DNA of 49,211 nucleotides from a virus. The stretch is taken from positions 1 to 49,211 of the IMG/VR virus record IMGVR_UViG_3300048784_000047; one strand, 5' to 3'. The notes below the pieces were generated by a model. It made no database searches, was not told the DNA's origin, and saw only the letters and a program-made list of their open reading frames with translations. Within the stretch, counting starts at the first letter, position 1; each line of letters begins with the position of its first letter. Positions 42,062 through 48,272 of the stretch are shown here, in pieces. Position numbers and translations under genes: made by a program.

Positions 42062-42262
42062 TCATAAGCACTCGTCAGTATCATCTTGAGTCTCCTCGGT
42101 TGAATTATTCCACTCTTCCCAATCAAGCATTGAACGGTCGTTGAAAAAGCAACAGCCACAGAGATTAGTCTGGGACTGAACATGGTTCACTACAATCACA
42201 CAAGGCGAAGTGCCGCAAAGGCGGCATTCCGACTCGAAGTCAGGATGAAACGACTGGATCAT
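42062..42262 (-). CDS. Small zinc-ribbon protein, 66 aa
   Basis: The start overlaps the upstream stop (ATGA, 42259-42262). CRLCG near residue 13 and CGCC near residue 35 give two CxxC knuckles around a hydrophobic beta hairpin (CVIVVNHV). The C-terminal half is strongly acidic (EEWNNSTEETQDDTDECL). Such small zinc proteins are common in early phage operons; the target is unknown. Confidence 0.65.
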   Translation of the reverse strand: MIQSFHPDFESECRLCGTSPCVIVVNHVQSQTNLCGCCFFNDRSMLDWEEWNNSTEETQDDTDECL

Positions 42263-42477
42263 TCGTTCATGAAATCAGATAACAAAGACCCGATCGCTTC
42301 CGACGTGGGCTTGGCTTTGGACTTGGGCTTTGAAGAGTCCTGCGGGACGGACTTCCGCCCTTCGCGCAGATACAAAATGGCTTGCTTCATTTCATCCAGC
42401 GTCGGCGGATTCGTCGACCCAGGCAACGAACGCTGCCTCAAGTCATTCAGAAAGGATGTTTGTTCCGGACTCAGCAT
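42259..42477 (-). CDS. Hypothetical protein, 72 aa
   Basis: The chosen start is the ATG at 42477, preceded by AGAGGT. The open frame reaches 42591 but lies there over the previous gene. The N-terminal half is MLSPEQTSFLNDLRQRSLPG, then DEMKQAILYLREGR. The C-terminal half is Lys/Ser/Pro-rich. It shares 35 bases with the upstream gene end. I do not recognise it; a DNA-associated role is possible given the basic tail. Confidence 0.6.
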   Translation of the reverse strand: MLSPEQTSFLNDLRQRSLPGSTNPPTLDEMKQAILYLREGRKSVPQDSSKPKSKAKPTSEAIGSLLSDFMNE

Positions 42478-42655
42478 TAGGATTACCTCTGTTAAAGAAT
42501 TCAAGAATACGCTCGCAAAAGAACTTTTGATACGCGCCGTTCGGCACTCGGCCCTGGGAAGGCGAGAACAGGTACGCAGATAAGCGGCCATGCAAGTCCT
42601 CGGGCAGAGTGATGTGCAAGTGCACAGGGCGGATGATGTTGGCTTTCTTGGTCAT
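42443..42655 (-). CDS. RHH-like small DNA-binding candidate, 70 aa
   Basis: The start ATG at 42655 follows AGAGGATTAA. IRPVHLHITLPEDLHGRLSAYLF begins like a ribbon-helix-helix strand and first helix, and GRVPNGAYQKFFCERILEFFNRG would be the second helix. The match is by pattern only. Small RHH proteins commonly regulate phage early genes, so this is a candidate regulator in the operon driven from 43540. Confidence 0.6.
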   Translation of the reverse strand: MTKKANIIRPVHLHITLPEDLHGRLSAYLFSPSQGRVPNGAYQKFFCERILEFFNRGNPNAESGTNILSE

Positions 42656-43090
42656 TTAATCCTCTAAGGTTGGAAAATCATCCCAGCTATTCATCAATTC
42701 GTAAAACCGCCTGGTGATGGCGATGATTTCTTCTGGAGAATCTTCGAGCGGCCGACTGTCAGCGGAGAACTTGGGATGCAGCCAATAGTCGCCAAAGACG
42801 AGTTCCTCGCGGCAGGGGACCAGGCCTTCGGCGGCGGGCAGGAGCCTGCGGGCTGAAGGACTCAAACGATGGAAGTATTCTTGAAAATTGCCCAGGATTC
42901 CGGCTTCGCGGTGCTTGACCGTGATGATTTTTCCAGCAATCCAATTCTCTGGATTCGCATACGTCGAGACAGGGGCTTCGCCGCTCGACCAGCGTTTAGC
43001 CGAGTCCTTTCTTTGAGCTTCGAGTTCCATTTCTTTTTTTATGTCGCGGAACAACAGATCCAGGGGATTGAGATTCTTTAACTTTGACAC
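42656..43090 (-). CDS. Hypothetical early protein, 144 aa
   Basis: The start is GTG at 43090, with AAAGGAGACT upstream. The N-terminal 35 residues are basic (MSKLKNLNPLDLLFRDIKKEMELEAQRKDSAKRW split by acidic positions), the rest is mixed, with FHRLSPSARRLLPAAEGL and SPEEIIAITRRFYELMNSW helices. I recognise no family. The stop directly precedes the RHH-like gene start. Confidence 0.65.
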   Translation of the reverse strand: MSKLKNLNPLDLLFRDIKKEMELEAQRKDSAKRWSSGEAPVSTYANPENWIAGKIITVKHREAGILGNFQEYFHRLSPSARRLLPAAEGLVPCREELVFGDYWLHPKFSADSRPLEDSPEEIIAITRRFYELMNSWDDFPTLED

Positions 43091-43195
43091 GGGTAGTCTC
43101 CTTTAGTACAAAGTGTTCGATTGAAGTTTGTGACTCTCGCTGGTGGAGGTCAGTCATTAATCGTAAGTGTGCTGTGGTTTCCTCAGTGGTAGAAT

Positions 43196-43232
43196 CCCGC
43201 AGCCAATAGGGGGATTGGCCCTTGGCTGCGGG
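43196..43232 (-). other. Strong hairpin in the spacer of the early operon
   Basis: CCCGCAGCCAA (43196-43206) and its exact complement (43222-43232) form a perfect 11-bp stem with a 15-base loop. It lies in a 170-base spacer between 43091 and 43260 that I regard as non-coding. No U-tract follows on either strand, so it may be an RNA-processing site, stability element or protein-binding hairpin. Confidence 0.65.
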
Positions 43233-43260
43233 TTGTGTGAAAGGCCAGGACTGAGGGGCT

Positions 43261-43467
43261 TTAGCCCTCTTCTTCATCAGAATCTTCGTCTTCTTCGTCG
43301 GCGGCGGCCTCAGAATCCGCGATAGCGTCAGTGATGAGATCCTCGAGCTTGTTGACGGCTTTGGTCAGCTCTTCGAGGTCGAGAAAGTCTTCGAGTTCGT
43401 CGGTGAGATTGCTGTTGAGATCGTCCAGCTTGGTCATCACTTGATAGAAAGATAAGAGCCTAGGCAT
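43261..43467 (-). CDS. Highly acidic small protein, 68 aa
   Basis: The start ATG at 43467 follows GGAGACT. The protein is dominated by Asp and Glu: a Leu/Asp/Glu helix (LDDLNSNLTDELEDFLDLEELTKAVNKLEDLI) and a C-terminal run of acidic residues (about the last 17). It is the first gene behind the operator C/P3 promoter, so it should be among the earliest made. Such acidic proteins can mimic DNA and inhibit host DNA-binding enzymes; that is a guess from composition. Confidence 0.7.
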   Translation of the reverse strand: MPRLLSFYQVMTKLDDLNSNLTDELEDFLDLEELTKAVNKLEDLITDAIADSEAAADEEDEDSDEEEG

Positions 43468-43513
43468 TTGAGAGTCTCCAGTTGAGGGTTAGAACAGTTA
43501 GATACGAATTTCC

Positions 43514-43545
43514 ATGAACACGGTATGATGACATATTGTGAACAC
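43514..43545. promoter_or_regulatory. Palindromic 32-bp operator, copy C
   Basis: ATGAACAC (43514-43521) and GTGAACAC (43538-43545) flank 16 bp with intact inner TATG and CATA. On the minus strand the -35 box TTGACA lies two bases upstream of the first half site, so the operator fills the region between -35 and the start of transcription. That placement is what a repressor site would have. Confidence 0.8.
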
Positions 43546-43547
43546 AT

Positions 43548-43564
43548 TGTCAATCAAGTCATTG
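43548..43564 (-). promoter_or_regulatory. Leftward early promoter -35 region with CAATGACT box (P3)
   Basis: On the minus strand CAATGACTTGATTGAC runs into TTGACA (43553-43548). The -10 box is less clear: CATCAT at 17 bp or TCATAC at 19 bp, both inside operator C. This promoter should drive the leftward operon beginning at 43467 and reaching the terminator at 38553. Confidence 0.65.
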
Positions 43565-43582
43565 CCTCACCGCACAAAGTCT

Positions 43583-44968
43583 TTAGCCCAAGAGACCATT
43601 AGGCATCATGCCGTAGACTGTAGTGCCATAGGAAGCAATCGGATTCCCTGTGCCTGTGGCAGAGCCGATGAGGTTATTATTATAAGCGGAATACGAAGGA
43701 TTGAACCTCCACCAGACAGTCCCGATTCCGTTGGTCTTCCCCCAGGAACCAGCATCCTGTGACCAGGTTGAACCGTTGGAAGGGTCACCGATTTCAGTAA
43801 CAATGCGAGCCAGATTGATGTTCTTGAGATTGGCGAATTCAGTCCACAGTCCGCCGCCTGTTCCGCTCCCAGGGGCAGAGACATTGTTCGAGTAAACGTG
43901 CCAGGTCATTGCCATCTGGGCAGGATAGCCCTGGGCGACCAGGGGGTCAACGGGCAGGTAGCCAGGATTGTTGTTCAAAAAGACGTAACCACCGTAAGGG
44001 TTGTCATAGGGGCTGGTGTAGCCGGAGCAGTTCAACAGGATGACGTTGTTGCCGCCGTTCGCTCGGACAGTGTTCATGAAGGTCTGACAATCACAGACCT
44101 GGTAATACCCGTTGGCGAGCTGGACGCTGGAGCCTGAGCCGATCGTCCCGCCGCCGGTTCCCTGGGTCACATCTGGACACTGATAGAGCTTGTACTGTTG
44201 GTAATTCGTCCCGCCTACGTTAGAGCCAAGGCAAATCCCCCAGATCGTGGCATCGGTTATCCCCCCAGATCCAATATAGATTCCGCCTGAAAAGTTTCCG
44301 TTCCCGCCAATGGTAGGTTCATTGTAAACTGTGAAAGCCACTCCTCCGTAGTTTATAGGCCCGTAGGTCGAGGTGGCTGTGCCGTTCGGAACCCCGAACC
44401 ATTCAGCGAAGAGCTGAGCAACCTGGATTCCGTATTTGTAATCCAGAATACAGTTCTGGTTGTTAGGATACCCTGGGTAAGCCCTGCCGCCGATCACAAT
44501 GTCAGGACAGTTGTTCCGAATCCCTATGCCGACAGTGTAACCCTGGCCCTGCATTATGGCGATGAAATCAGCCACGGACTGCATGTACTGAGTCCCGGTC
44601 TGAGAAGGAGCGTGGGAATTCCCGCTGGTGTCGTAGGTCGTCAGCCCAAGGCAGGCCGAGGTCGTTAGATAATGCTGGATGAACTTGGGCTGCCAAGCCT
44701 GGAACGGCTGAACATTAGGCTGAATAGCGCCAAGATTAGGATTAGCTCCCCAGCCATAGAGCTGGTTAGGCGCTCCGTTATACACCACGTCTTCGCGGCC
44801 GTCGACGTTCAGTCCAAAGGGCACAATGATCGACGAGTTCTGATCCCTGAAATTCCCCTGGGCGTCGGTCCAGATCTGCGGGCCTGAAGCAGTGGAAAAA
44901 GGCGGGCCTGCGATTACAGGCCCGACAGGTCCAAACTCGAAGATGGTTGGATTGGCTGGAGCGGTCAC
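43583..44968 (-). CDS. GH5-like (clan GH-A) glycoside hydrolase, 461 aa
   Basis: The start is GTG at 44968, six bases after the upstream stop and without a clear ribosome site, so it is probably coupled. The sequence shows the clan GH-A pattern: IIVPFGLNVDG at the N-terminal side of the barrel; VAFTVYNEPT with Asn216-Glu217 as acid/base; AMTWHVYSN with His357 and Tyr359; RIVTEIGDPS with Glu392 as nucleophile; and GTVWWRFNP with Trp419/Trp420. There is no signal peptide. It would cleave a beta-linked polysaccharide. It may be a virion-bound depolymerase made with the 44974-45372 protein, despite its place in the early arm. Confidence 0.72.
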   Translation of the reverse strand: MTAPANPTIFEFGPVGPVIAGPPFSTASGPQIWTDAQGNFRDQNSSIIVPFGLNVDGREDVVYNGAPNQLYGWGANPNLGAIQPNVQPFQAWQPKFIQHYLTTSACLGLTTYDTSGNSHAPSQTGTQYMQSVADFIAIMQGQGYTVGIGIRNNCPDIVIGGRAYPGYPNNQNCILDYKYGIQVAQLFAEWFGVPNGTATSTYGPINYGGVAFTVYNEPTIGGNGNFSGGIYIGSGGITDATIWGICLGSNVGGTNYQQYKLYQCPDVTQGTGGGTIGSGSSVQLANGYYQVCDCQTFMNTVRANGGNNVILLNCSGYTSPYDNPYGGYVFLNNNPGYLPVDPLVAQGYPAQMAMTWHVYSNNVSAPGSGTGGGLWTEFANLKNINLARIVTEIGDPSNGSTWSQDAGSWGKTNGIGTVWWRFNPSYSAYNNNLIGSATGTGNPIASYGTTVYGMMPNGLLG

Positions 44969-44973
44969 AACGG

Positions 44974-45372
44974 CTAGGCCGCTGCACCGAACGAGAAGCT
45001 GGTCGGGTTGGAAGGCGGCGGCGGGGGAGGTGGCGTCGGAATGATAAAGGCGGCTTCGGGGCCAGCGCCGCTGATGTCACCGGCTGGAATTGGGATCACA
45101 GTTCCAGAATAGACTTCCGAGATGCAGTAGTAATCCACCGCGTCGCTGATGACGATGCCGGCGGCGGTACATGCCGCAATAAACTGCGTGAATGAAAGGG
45201 TTGCGGTGCCTGCCGCCACGGTCCAGGCTGTCAACGGGATCTGAACCAATCCCACTGAATAAGGCCCGCCAGACGCGAGTCCAATCTGAATCTGAACCCC
45301 GCCCACGAACCCTGGCTGGATTGTTGCGTCAGCGATTGAAACCTGGACTGGATTACTATAAGGTACGGTCAC
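44974..45372 (-). CDS. Virion-like small protein with Pro-rich linker, 132 aa
   Basis: The start is GTG at 45372 with CAGGAGACT upstream. Residues 1-105 are beta-rich and hydrophobic (PVQVSIADATIQPGFVGGVQIQIGL; TAWTVAAGTATLSFTQFIAACTAAG), as in phage structural or carbohydrate-binding domains. Then comes a run of eight prolines (PTPPPPPPPSNP) and a short tail. The polyproline end looks like a linker or docking peptide. The gene precedes the GH5-like gene in a two-gene unit with its own promoter and terminator, so the two products probably work together. Confidence 0.65.
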   Translation of the reverse strand: MTVPYSNPVQVSIADATIQPGFVGGVQIQIGLASGGPYSVGLVQIPLTAWTVAAGTATLSFTQFIAACTAAGIVISDAVDYYCISEVYSGTVIPIPAGDISGAGPEAAFIIPTPPPPPPPSNPTSFSFGAAA

Positions 45373-45405
45373 TGAAAGTCTCCTGGATTGGCGGCTGAGT
45401 TCAAC

Positions 45406-45466
45406 AGCCTACCACAAAATCATTCAACCGTCAATCAAGTCATTGTAAATCTTACCACAGTCATTG
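45406..45466 (-). promoter_or_regulatory. Leftward promoter P2 with paired CAATGACT boxes
   Basis: On the minus strand two CAATGACT boxes (45466-45459 and 45445-45438, 21 bp apart) precede TTGACG (45434-45429), a 17-bp spacer and TAGGCT (45411-45406). The sequence from the first box through the -35 is nearly identical to that at 3173-3210. It should drive the 45372-43583 pair. Confidence 0.65.
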
Positions 45467-45485
45467 TAAAGTCTCTAGTCAAAGA

Positions 45486-45507
45486 AAAGGGGCCGAATGG
45501 CCCCTTT
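45486..45507 (-). terminator. Intrinsic terminator hairpin
   Basis: AAAGGGGCC (45486-45494) and GGCCCCTTT (45499-45507) form a perfect 9-bp stem with a 4-base loop. On the minus strand it is followed by TCTTT, and it is nearly symmetric. It ends transcription of the leftward gene at 45600 and insulates promoter P2 downstream. Confidence 0.82.
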
Positions 45508-45599
45508 CTTCGCAGCAGGTAAAGGAGACTAAGCCAACCCTGCCACTTGTGGTGATGCTCTGGGAACGCTGGGCAGCGAAAGCATCATTCTACCACCAT

Positions 45600-46241
45600 T
45601 TAGGAAGCCATCAACGCTGACAGCTCGCTCGCCGTGTCGATCTTCGGACCCTTGGCCAGCTTCGCCGCCTCGATTTCCTTGACGATCTGGGCCATCGTCT
45701 TGCCGCTCTTGCCCACGCTCTTGTCGTCGGCCCGGAAAGCATCCTTGTACTTTTTGTCCTTGTCCTTGAGGAACCCCTTGACTTCCTCGACGGTCTTTCC
45801 AGAGAACTCGATCAGAGCCTTGATCAGAACAGAAGTCCCGGCCATTCCATCGCCTTCCTTGCGGGTCGACCACTTTCCAGCTTGGATGGATTCATCCAGC
45901 TCGTCGATCGCGAGGATCATGTCATCCAGGTCCGGCTCGCCGCCGTCGGTGCCTTTCAGCCCGGCCAGCTCGTCACCGTACTTTTGGATCGCTCCGTGGC
46001 CGGCGAACTGGCCCAAGAGAGACAGCGGAATGTAGATCTTCCGAACTGTGCCATTACGGAAGTCCAGGAGAATGTAGTCCAGCGAACCGTCTTCCTTGAG
46101 AATGTAATCCTTCACCAGCTTTTTCTTGCCGGTGAAATCGACCTTGCGGCCGTCTTCCATCGTGACAGTCTCGACCTCGACGACTTTGCCCTTCTTGGCT
46201 GGGGCGGCGGCGGCTTCGACTTCGTGTGCTTGAGCGTTCAT
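45600..46241 (-). CDS. Early protein, 213 aa, apparent distant paralogue of the 2082-2621 product
   Basis: The start ATG at 46241 has AAAGGAG ten bases upstream. The N-terminal half is beta-like (VVEVETVTMEDGRKVDFTGKKKLVKDYIL; LDYILLDFRNGTVRKIYIPL). The C-terminal half is helical: MAGTSVLIKALIEFSGKTVEEVKGFL, a Lys/Asp-rich stretch, then a closing helix. The C-terminal part aligns by eye with the product of 2082-2621. It has its own promoter and terminator, so it is probably abundant. A nucleic-acid-binding role is a guess from lysine content. Confidence 0.75.
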   Translation of the reverse strand: MNAQAHEVEAAAAPAKKGKVVEVETVTMEDGRKVDFTGKKKLVKDYILKEDGSLDYILLDFRNGTVRKIYIPLSLLGQFAGHGAIQKYGDELAGLKGTDGGEPDLDDMILAIDELDESIQAGKWSTRKEGDGMAGTSVLIKALIEFSGKTVEEVKGFLKDKDKKYKDAFRADDKSVGKSGKTMAQIVKEIEAAKLAKGPKIDTASELSALMAS

Positions 46242-46313
46242 CGTAAAAATCTCCTTTCGTCAGTTTGTGACTGGTTCTTAAGAGGCGACCAGTCGGAGTG
46301 CCTGAGAACGTGA

Positions 46314-46342
46314 ATCATATCCATGTGCGATGCAAAAAGCAA
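46314..46342 (-). promoter_or_regulatory. Sigma70-like promoter, leftward
   Basis: On the minus strand TTGCTT (46342-46337), a 17-bp spacer and TATGAT (46319-46314) lie 73 bases before the gene starting at 46241. A CAATGACT box in the opposite orientation lies at about 46362, in the flanking 46242-46374 spacer. Confidence 0.65.
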
Positions 46343-46374
46343 CAAAGTGATTGGTTAAAATCCAATGACTTTGG

Positions 46375-46668
46375 TTAGGTGGACTTGGAATACGAGATTG
46401 CGAGGAGTTCCTGGCGGCGGACTGACAGTTCCTCAACTTCCTTCATCGCGTCTTCCTTGATCTCGAGAATCTCTGCGTCGATCGCGACCAGTTGCTGAGC
46501 GATTACAGCCTCTTGGGGCCTCGACGGAAAAACAACTTCGACCCATTCGGAATGCTGGATATAACCCAGGCCCGAAACGTCCTCCTCGGTCTTGACGTAA
46601 AGATACTCGGGATACTTGACCGAGGAAAAGAGCGCGAGACGGATTTTTTCGTTGACTTTGAGACTCAT
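46375..46668 (-). CDS. Hypothetical protein, 97 aa
   Basis: The chosen start is the ATG at 46668 after AGGAGTT, overlapping the upstream stop (ATGA); the frame is open to 46707 but only over the previous gene. The N-terminal half is beta-like (NEKIRLALFSSVKYPEYLYVKTEEDVSGLGYIQHSEWVEVVF) and the C-terminal half is a Glu/Ala coiled coil. I do not recognise it. Confidence 0.65.
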   Translation of the reverse strand: MSLKVNEKIRLALFSSVKYPEYLYVKTEEDVSGLGYIQHSEWVEVVFPSRPQEAVIAQQLVAIDAEILEIKEDAMKEVEELSVRRQELLAISYSKST

Positions 46669-47048
46669 TTGCTTAACTCCTGGATGTGACGTGCGTAAGT
46701 GGACCAATCAACACCTAGCTCTGCAGCTAGGACTATTTCAATCGCTGTGGCGAGCAGATGCTGAGAATAGTAAGGCGCGGCAGGATCAGCGCCTGGTTCA
46801 GAACACTCCTCGTTAGGCACAAAGGCCATGTCGAACCTGTCGATTTCATTGAAAGAAATGCCGGCGGCATCACAGAGGACGGCTTCGATCAGTTCATGGA
46901 TTGCAACCAGGATCATCTCACGATGATCTGGGAGTTCGCTGACCAGAATGTTCAAGGTGCCTAAAGGCTCGTTGCCCCTGCGGTAATAATCCCCGCAGGT
47001 ATCATAGCGTTGCTGACTGTGCGGGATGGATTCAATGATGATCTTCAT
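46665..47048 (-). CDS. Small HELIE-motif protein (metallopeptidase-like), 127 aa
   Basis: The start ATG at 47048 is overlapped by the upstream TAA and follows AAGGAG. The central helix ILVAIHELIEAVLCDAAGI carries His51-Glu52...Glu55, an HExxE variation on the zincin HExxH helix. This IHExxEA helix recurs in small uncharacterised phage proteins. FNEIDRFDMAF and PYYSQHLLATAIE follow and could supply the third ligand (His97). Catalysis is uncertain; it may only keep the metal site. Confidence 0.65.
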   Translation of the reverse strand: MKIIIESIPHSQQRYDTCGDYYRRGNEPLGTLNILVSELPDHREMILVAIHELIEAVLCDAAGISFNEIDRFDMAFVPNEECSEPGADPAAPYYSQHLLATAIEIVLAAELGVDWSTYARHIQELSK

Positions 47049-47359
47049 TAAAAAGACTCCTTATCATAGCGTTGGTCCCAGTCCGCCGCGATCCTGTCCT
47101 CATCGACCCTGTGACTCTCCTCAGCCGCGAACTCCTCGCAAAGGGCTGTGATATCGTCGACTTCTTCATCCGTGAGAATAATGTTCAGGGACTCTTCAGT
47201 CTCTGGATGCAAGAGATCCCAGTCGTCAACGTAATCTGTCATGATCCCTACGTCTGGCTCGGCTCTGGCCATGTTAAAGGCGATCTTGCATTTGATTGGC
47301 CGCCTGTCAATCTCGCGCTCTTCGGTCGTGAAATGCCACTTTGGTTTCAGGCTGTTCAT
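47048..47359 (-). CDS. Hypothetical acidic protein, 103 aa
   Basis: The start ATG at 47359 follows GGAGGGGAA and overlaps the HTH gene by four bases. The first half is basic-polar (KPKWHFTTEEREIDRRPIKCKIAFNMA) and the second half strongly acidic (DWDLLHPETEESLNIILTDEEVDDITALCEEFAAEES). I do not recognise it. It belongs to the five-gene operon under operator B. Confidence 0.65.
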   Translation of the reverse strand: MNSLKPKWHFTTEEREIDRRPIKCKIAFNMARAEPDVGIMTDYVDDWDLLHPETEESLNIILTDEEVDDITALCEEFAAEESHRVDEDRIAADWDQRYDKESF

Positions 47360-47655
47360 GGTAATTTCCCCTCCAGTGCAAGTAACGCCAAGGCACTCAA
47401 GTGCCAGACGATTTCAAACTCCCCTGCGATTCCATACACGCGGGCCTGGCGCAGGTAAACCAGTGCGTCCATTGTGTTGGCTTTGAATTGGTCTTTGGGA
47501 GCCGGCGGCTGGGCGGTTGCAGGAAATGCTTTGACCCAGTTATGAATTACAGACGATGAGATTTTGTACCTGCTCATTGCCGCCTTACGACCATTAGCGC
47601 GATAATAAGCCAAGACTTTTTTCCTGTAGGTATCAGTGAATTTTCTCCTACTCAC
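47356..47655 (-). CDS. Helix-turn-helix protein (transposase-HTH type), 99 aa
   Basis: The start is GTG at 47655 with AAGGAGACT upstream. Residues 1-45 (RKFTDTYRKKVLAYYRANGRKAAMSRYKISSSVIHNWVKAF) form an HTH of the kind found in IS3-type transposase OrfA, with a recognition helix around residues 33-43. The remaining half (ALVYLRQARVYGIAGEFEIVWHLSALALLALEG) is helical and could dimerise. No transposase catalytic gene is nearby. As the second gene behind operator B it is the leading candidate for the protein that reads the GTGWWCAC operators. Confidence 0.72.
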   Translation of the reverse strand: MSRRKFTDTYRKKVLAYYRANGRKAAMSRYKISSSVIHNWVKAFPATAQPPAPKDQFKANTMDALVYLRQARVYGIAGEFEIVWHLSALALLALEGKLP

Positions 47656-47840
47656 TTGAGTCTCCTTAATCTATCAGTGTATAACGAGAGTTTCGAGCTG
47701 TAACGGAGCCTGGCGGCCGCCGTTCGTTTCGCCCAGCGATTCAATGCTGCTGAGCAGTTACGGCAAAACGGTCCCTTGGTCTCGTTGTCATAGGGACAGT
47801 CTCGCATTTCACAAGTCCTTGGTTTCGGCTTTTCAGCCAT
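47652..47840 (-). CDS. Small zinc-finger protein, 62 aa
   Basis: The chosen start is the ATG at 47840, preceded by GGAGACT. An open extension to 47897 would run across the operator. CEMRDCPYD and GPFCRNCSAALNRW give four cysteines in a treble-clef-like spacing, followed by a basic helix (RWAKRTAAARLRYSSKLSLYTDRLRRLK). This is a plausible nucleic-acid-binding protein and the first gene of the operator-B operon. Confidence 0.7.
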   Translation of the reverse strand: MAEKPKPRTCEMRDCPYDNETKGPFCRNCSAALNRWAKRTAAARLRYSSKLSLYTDRLRRLK

Positions 47841-47856
47841 TTGAGTCTCCAGTTGG

Positions 47857-47906
47857 GTTGCAATCGTGAACACAATATGATGCCATACCGTGAACACGAT
47901 TGCAAC
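47857..47906. promoter_or_regulatory. Palindromic operator, copy B, with extended arms
   Basis: GTGAACAC at 47866-47873 and 47890-47897 flank 16 bp with intact TATG and CATA. Here the palindrome is longest: GTTGCAATCGTG (47857-47868) is perfectly complementary to 47895-47906. On the minus strand TTGCAA can serve as -35 box two bases before the first half site, with CATCAT at 17 bp. It is upstream of the operon 47840-46375, which includes an HTH gene, so autoregulation is likely. Confidence 0.78.
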
Positions 47907-47923
47907 AAAGTTTTCAACACACC

Positions 47924-48256
47924 TCAGTCATCAACTTCCCAGATCTCTCCTTCGAAGTCCTCGGGCTTCAGATCCTTTTCCCGAATGATCTTCACGTCGG
48001 AACTCTTTTCGAAGTCTTCCAGGGATTGAAGTACACTTCTACCCTTTCTGTGAAACTTCGTAGCCTCTTCCATGCTCGGGCTTCCGTCAATCGCAAAGTT
48101 CCGCCCACAGCACTCACAGGCCGTTTCCAAAGGCGAAATCTTAAAGACGTTCTGAAAGACCACAATAGCCTTTTCCATCGGCGCTTCGATGTAGATGTAA
48201 TGAAAGGGAGTCTTCAAACTCCCACCTGAGTGCATATCCCAAAATTCAGTCCACAT
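47924..48256 (-). CDS. Hypothetical protein, 110 aa
   Basis: The chosen start is the ATG at 48256 after AAGGAGATT. The N-terminal part is aromatic (MWTEFWDMHSGGSLKTPFHYIYIEAP), the centre contains CECCGRNFAIDG (three clustered cysteines), and the C-terminus is acidic (DLKPEDFEGEIWEVDD). The Cys cluster could bind one metal but is not a full zinc finger. It is the last gene of the leftward operon that passes through the contig joint. Confidence 0.7.
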   Translation of the reverse strand: MWTEFWDMHSGGSLKTPFHYIYIEAPMEKAIVVFQNVFKISPLETACECCGRNFAIDGSPSMEEATKFHRKGRSVLQSLEDFEKSSDVKIIREKDLKPEDFEGEIWEVDD

Positions 48257-48272
48257 TTTAGAATCTCCTTGA

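Noticed and set aside
42996-43277. 93-codon minus-strand ORF
   Set aside because: No ribosome site, overlaps the well-supported GTG-start gene (42656-43090) by 95 bases and runs through a perfect hairpin. Kept only as an alternative to the non-coding reading of 43091-43260.
45529-45873. 114-codon minus ORF overlapping the 213-aa early gene
   Set aside because: Gly/Gln/Arg-rich shadow frame of the 45600-46241 gene and its downstream spacer.
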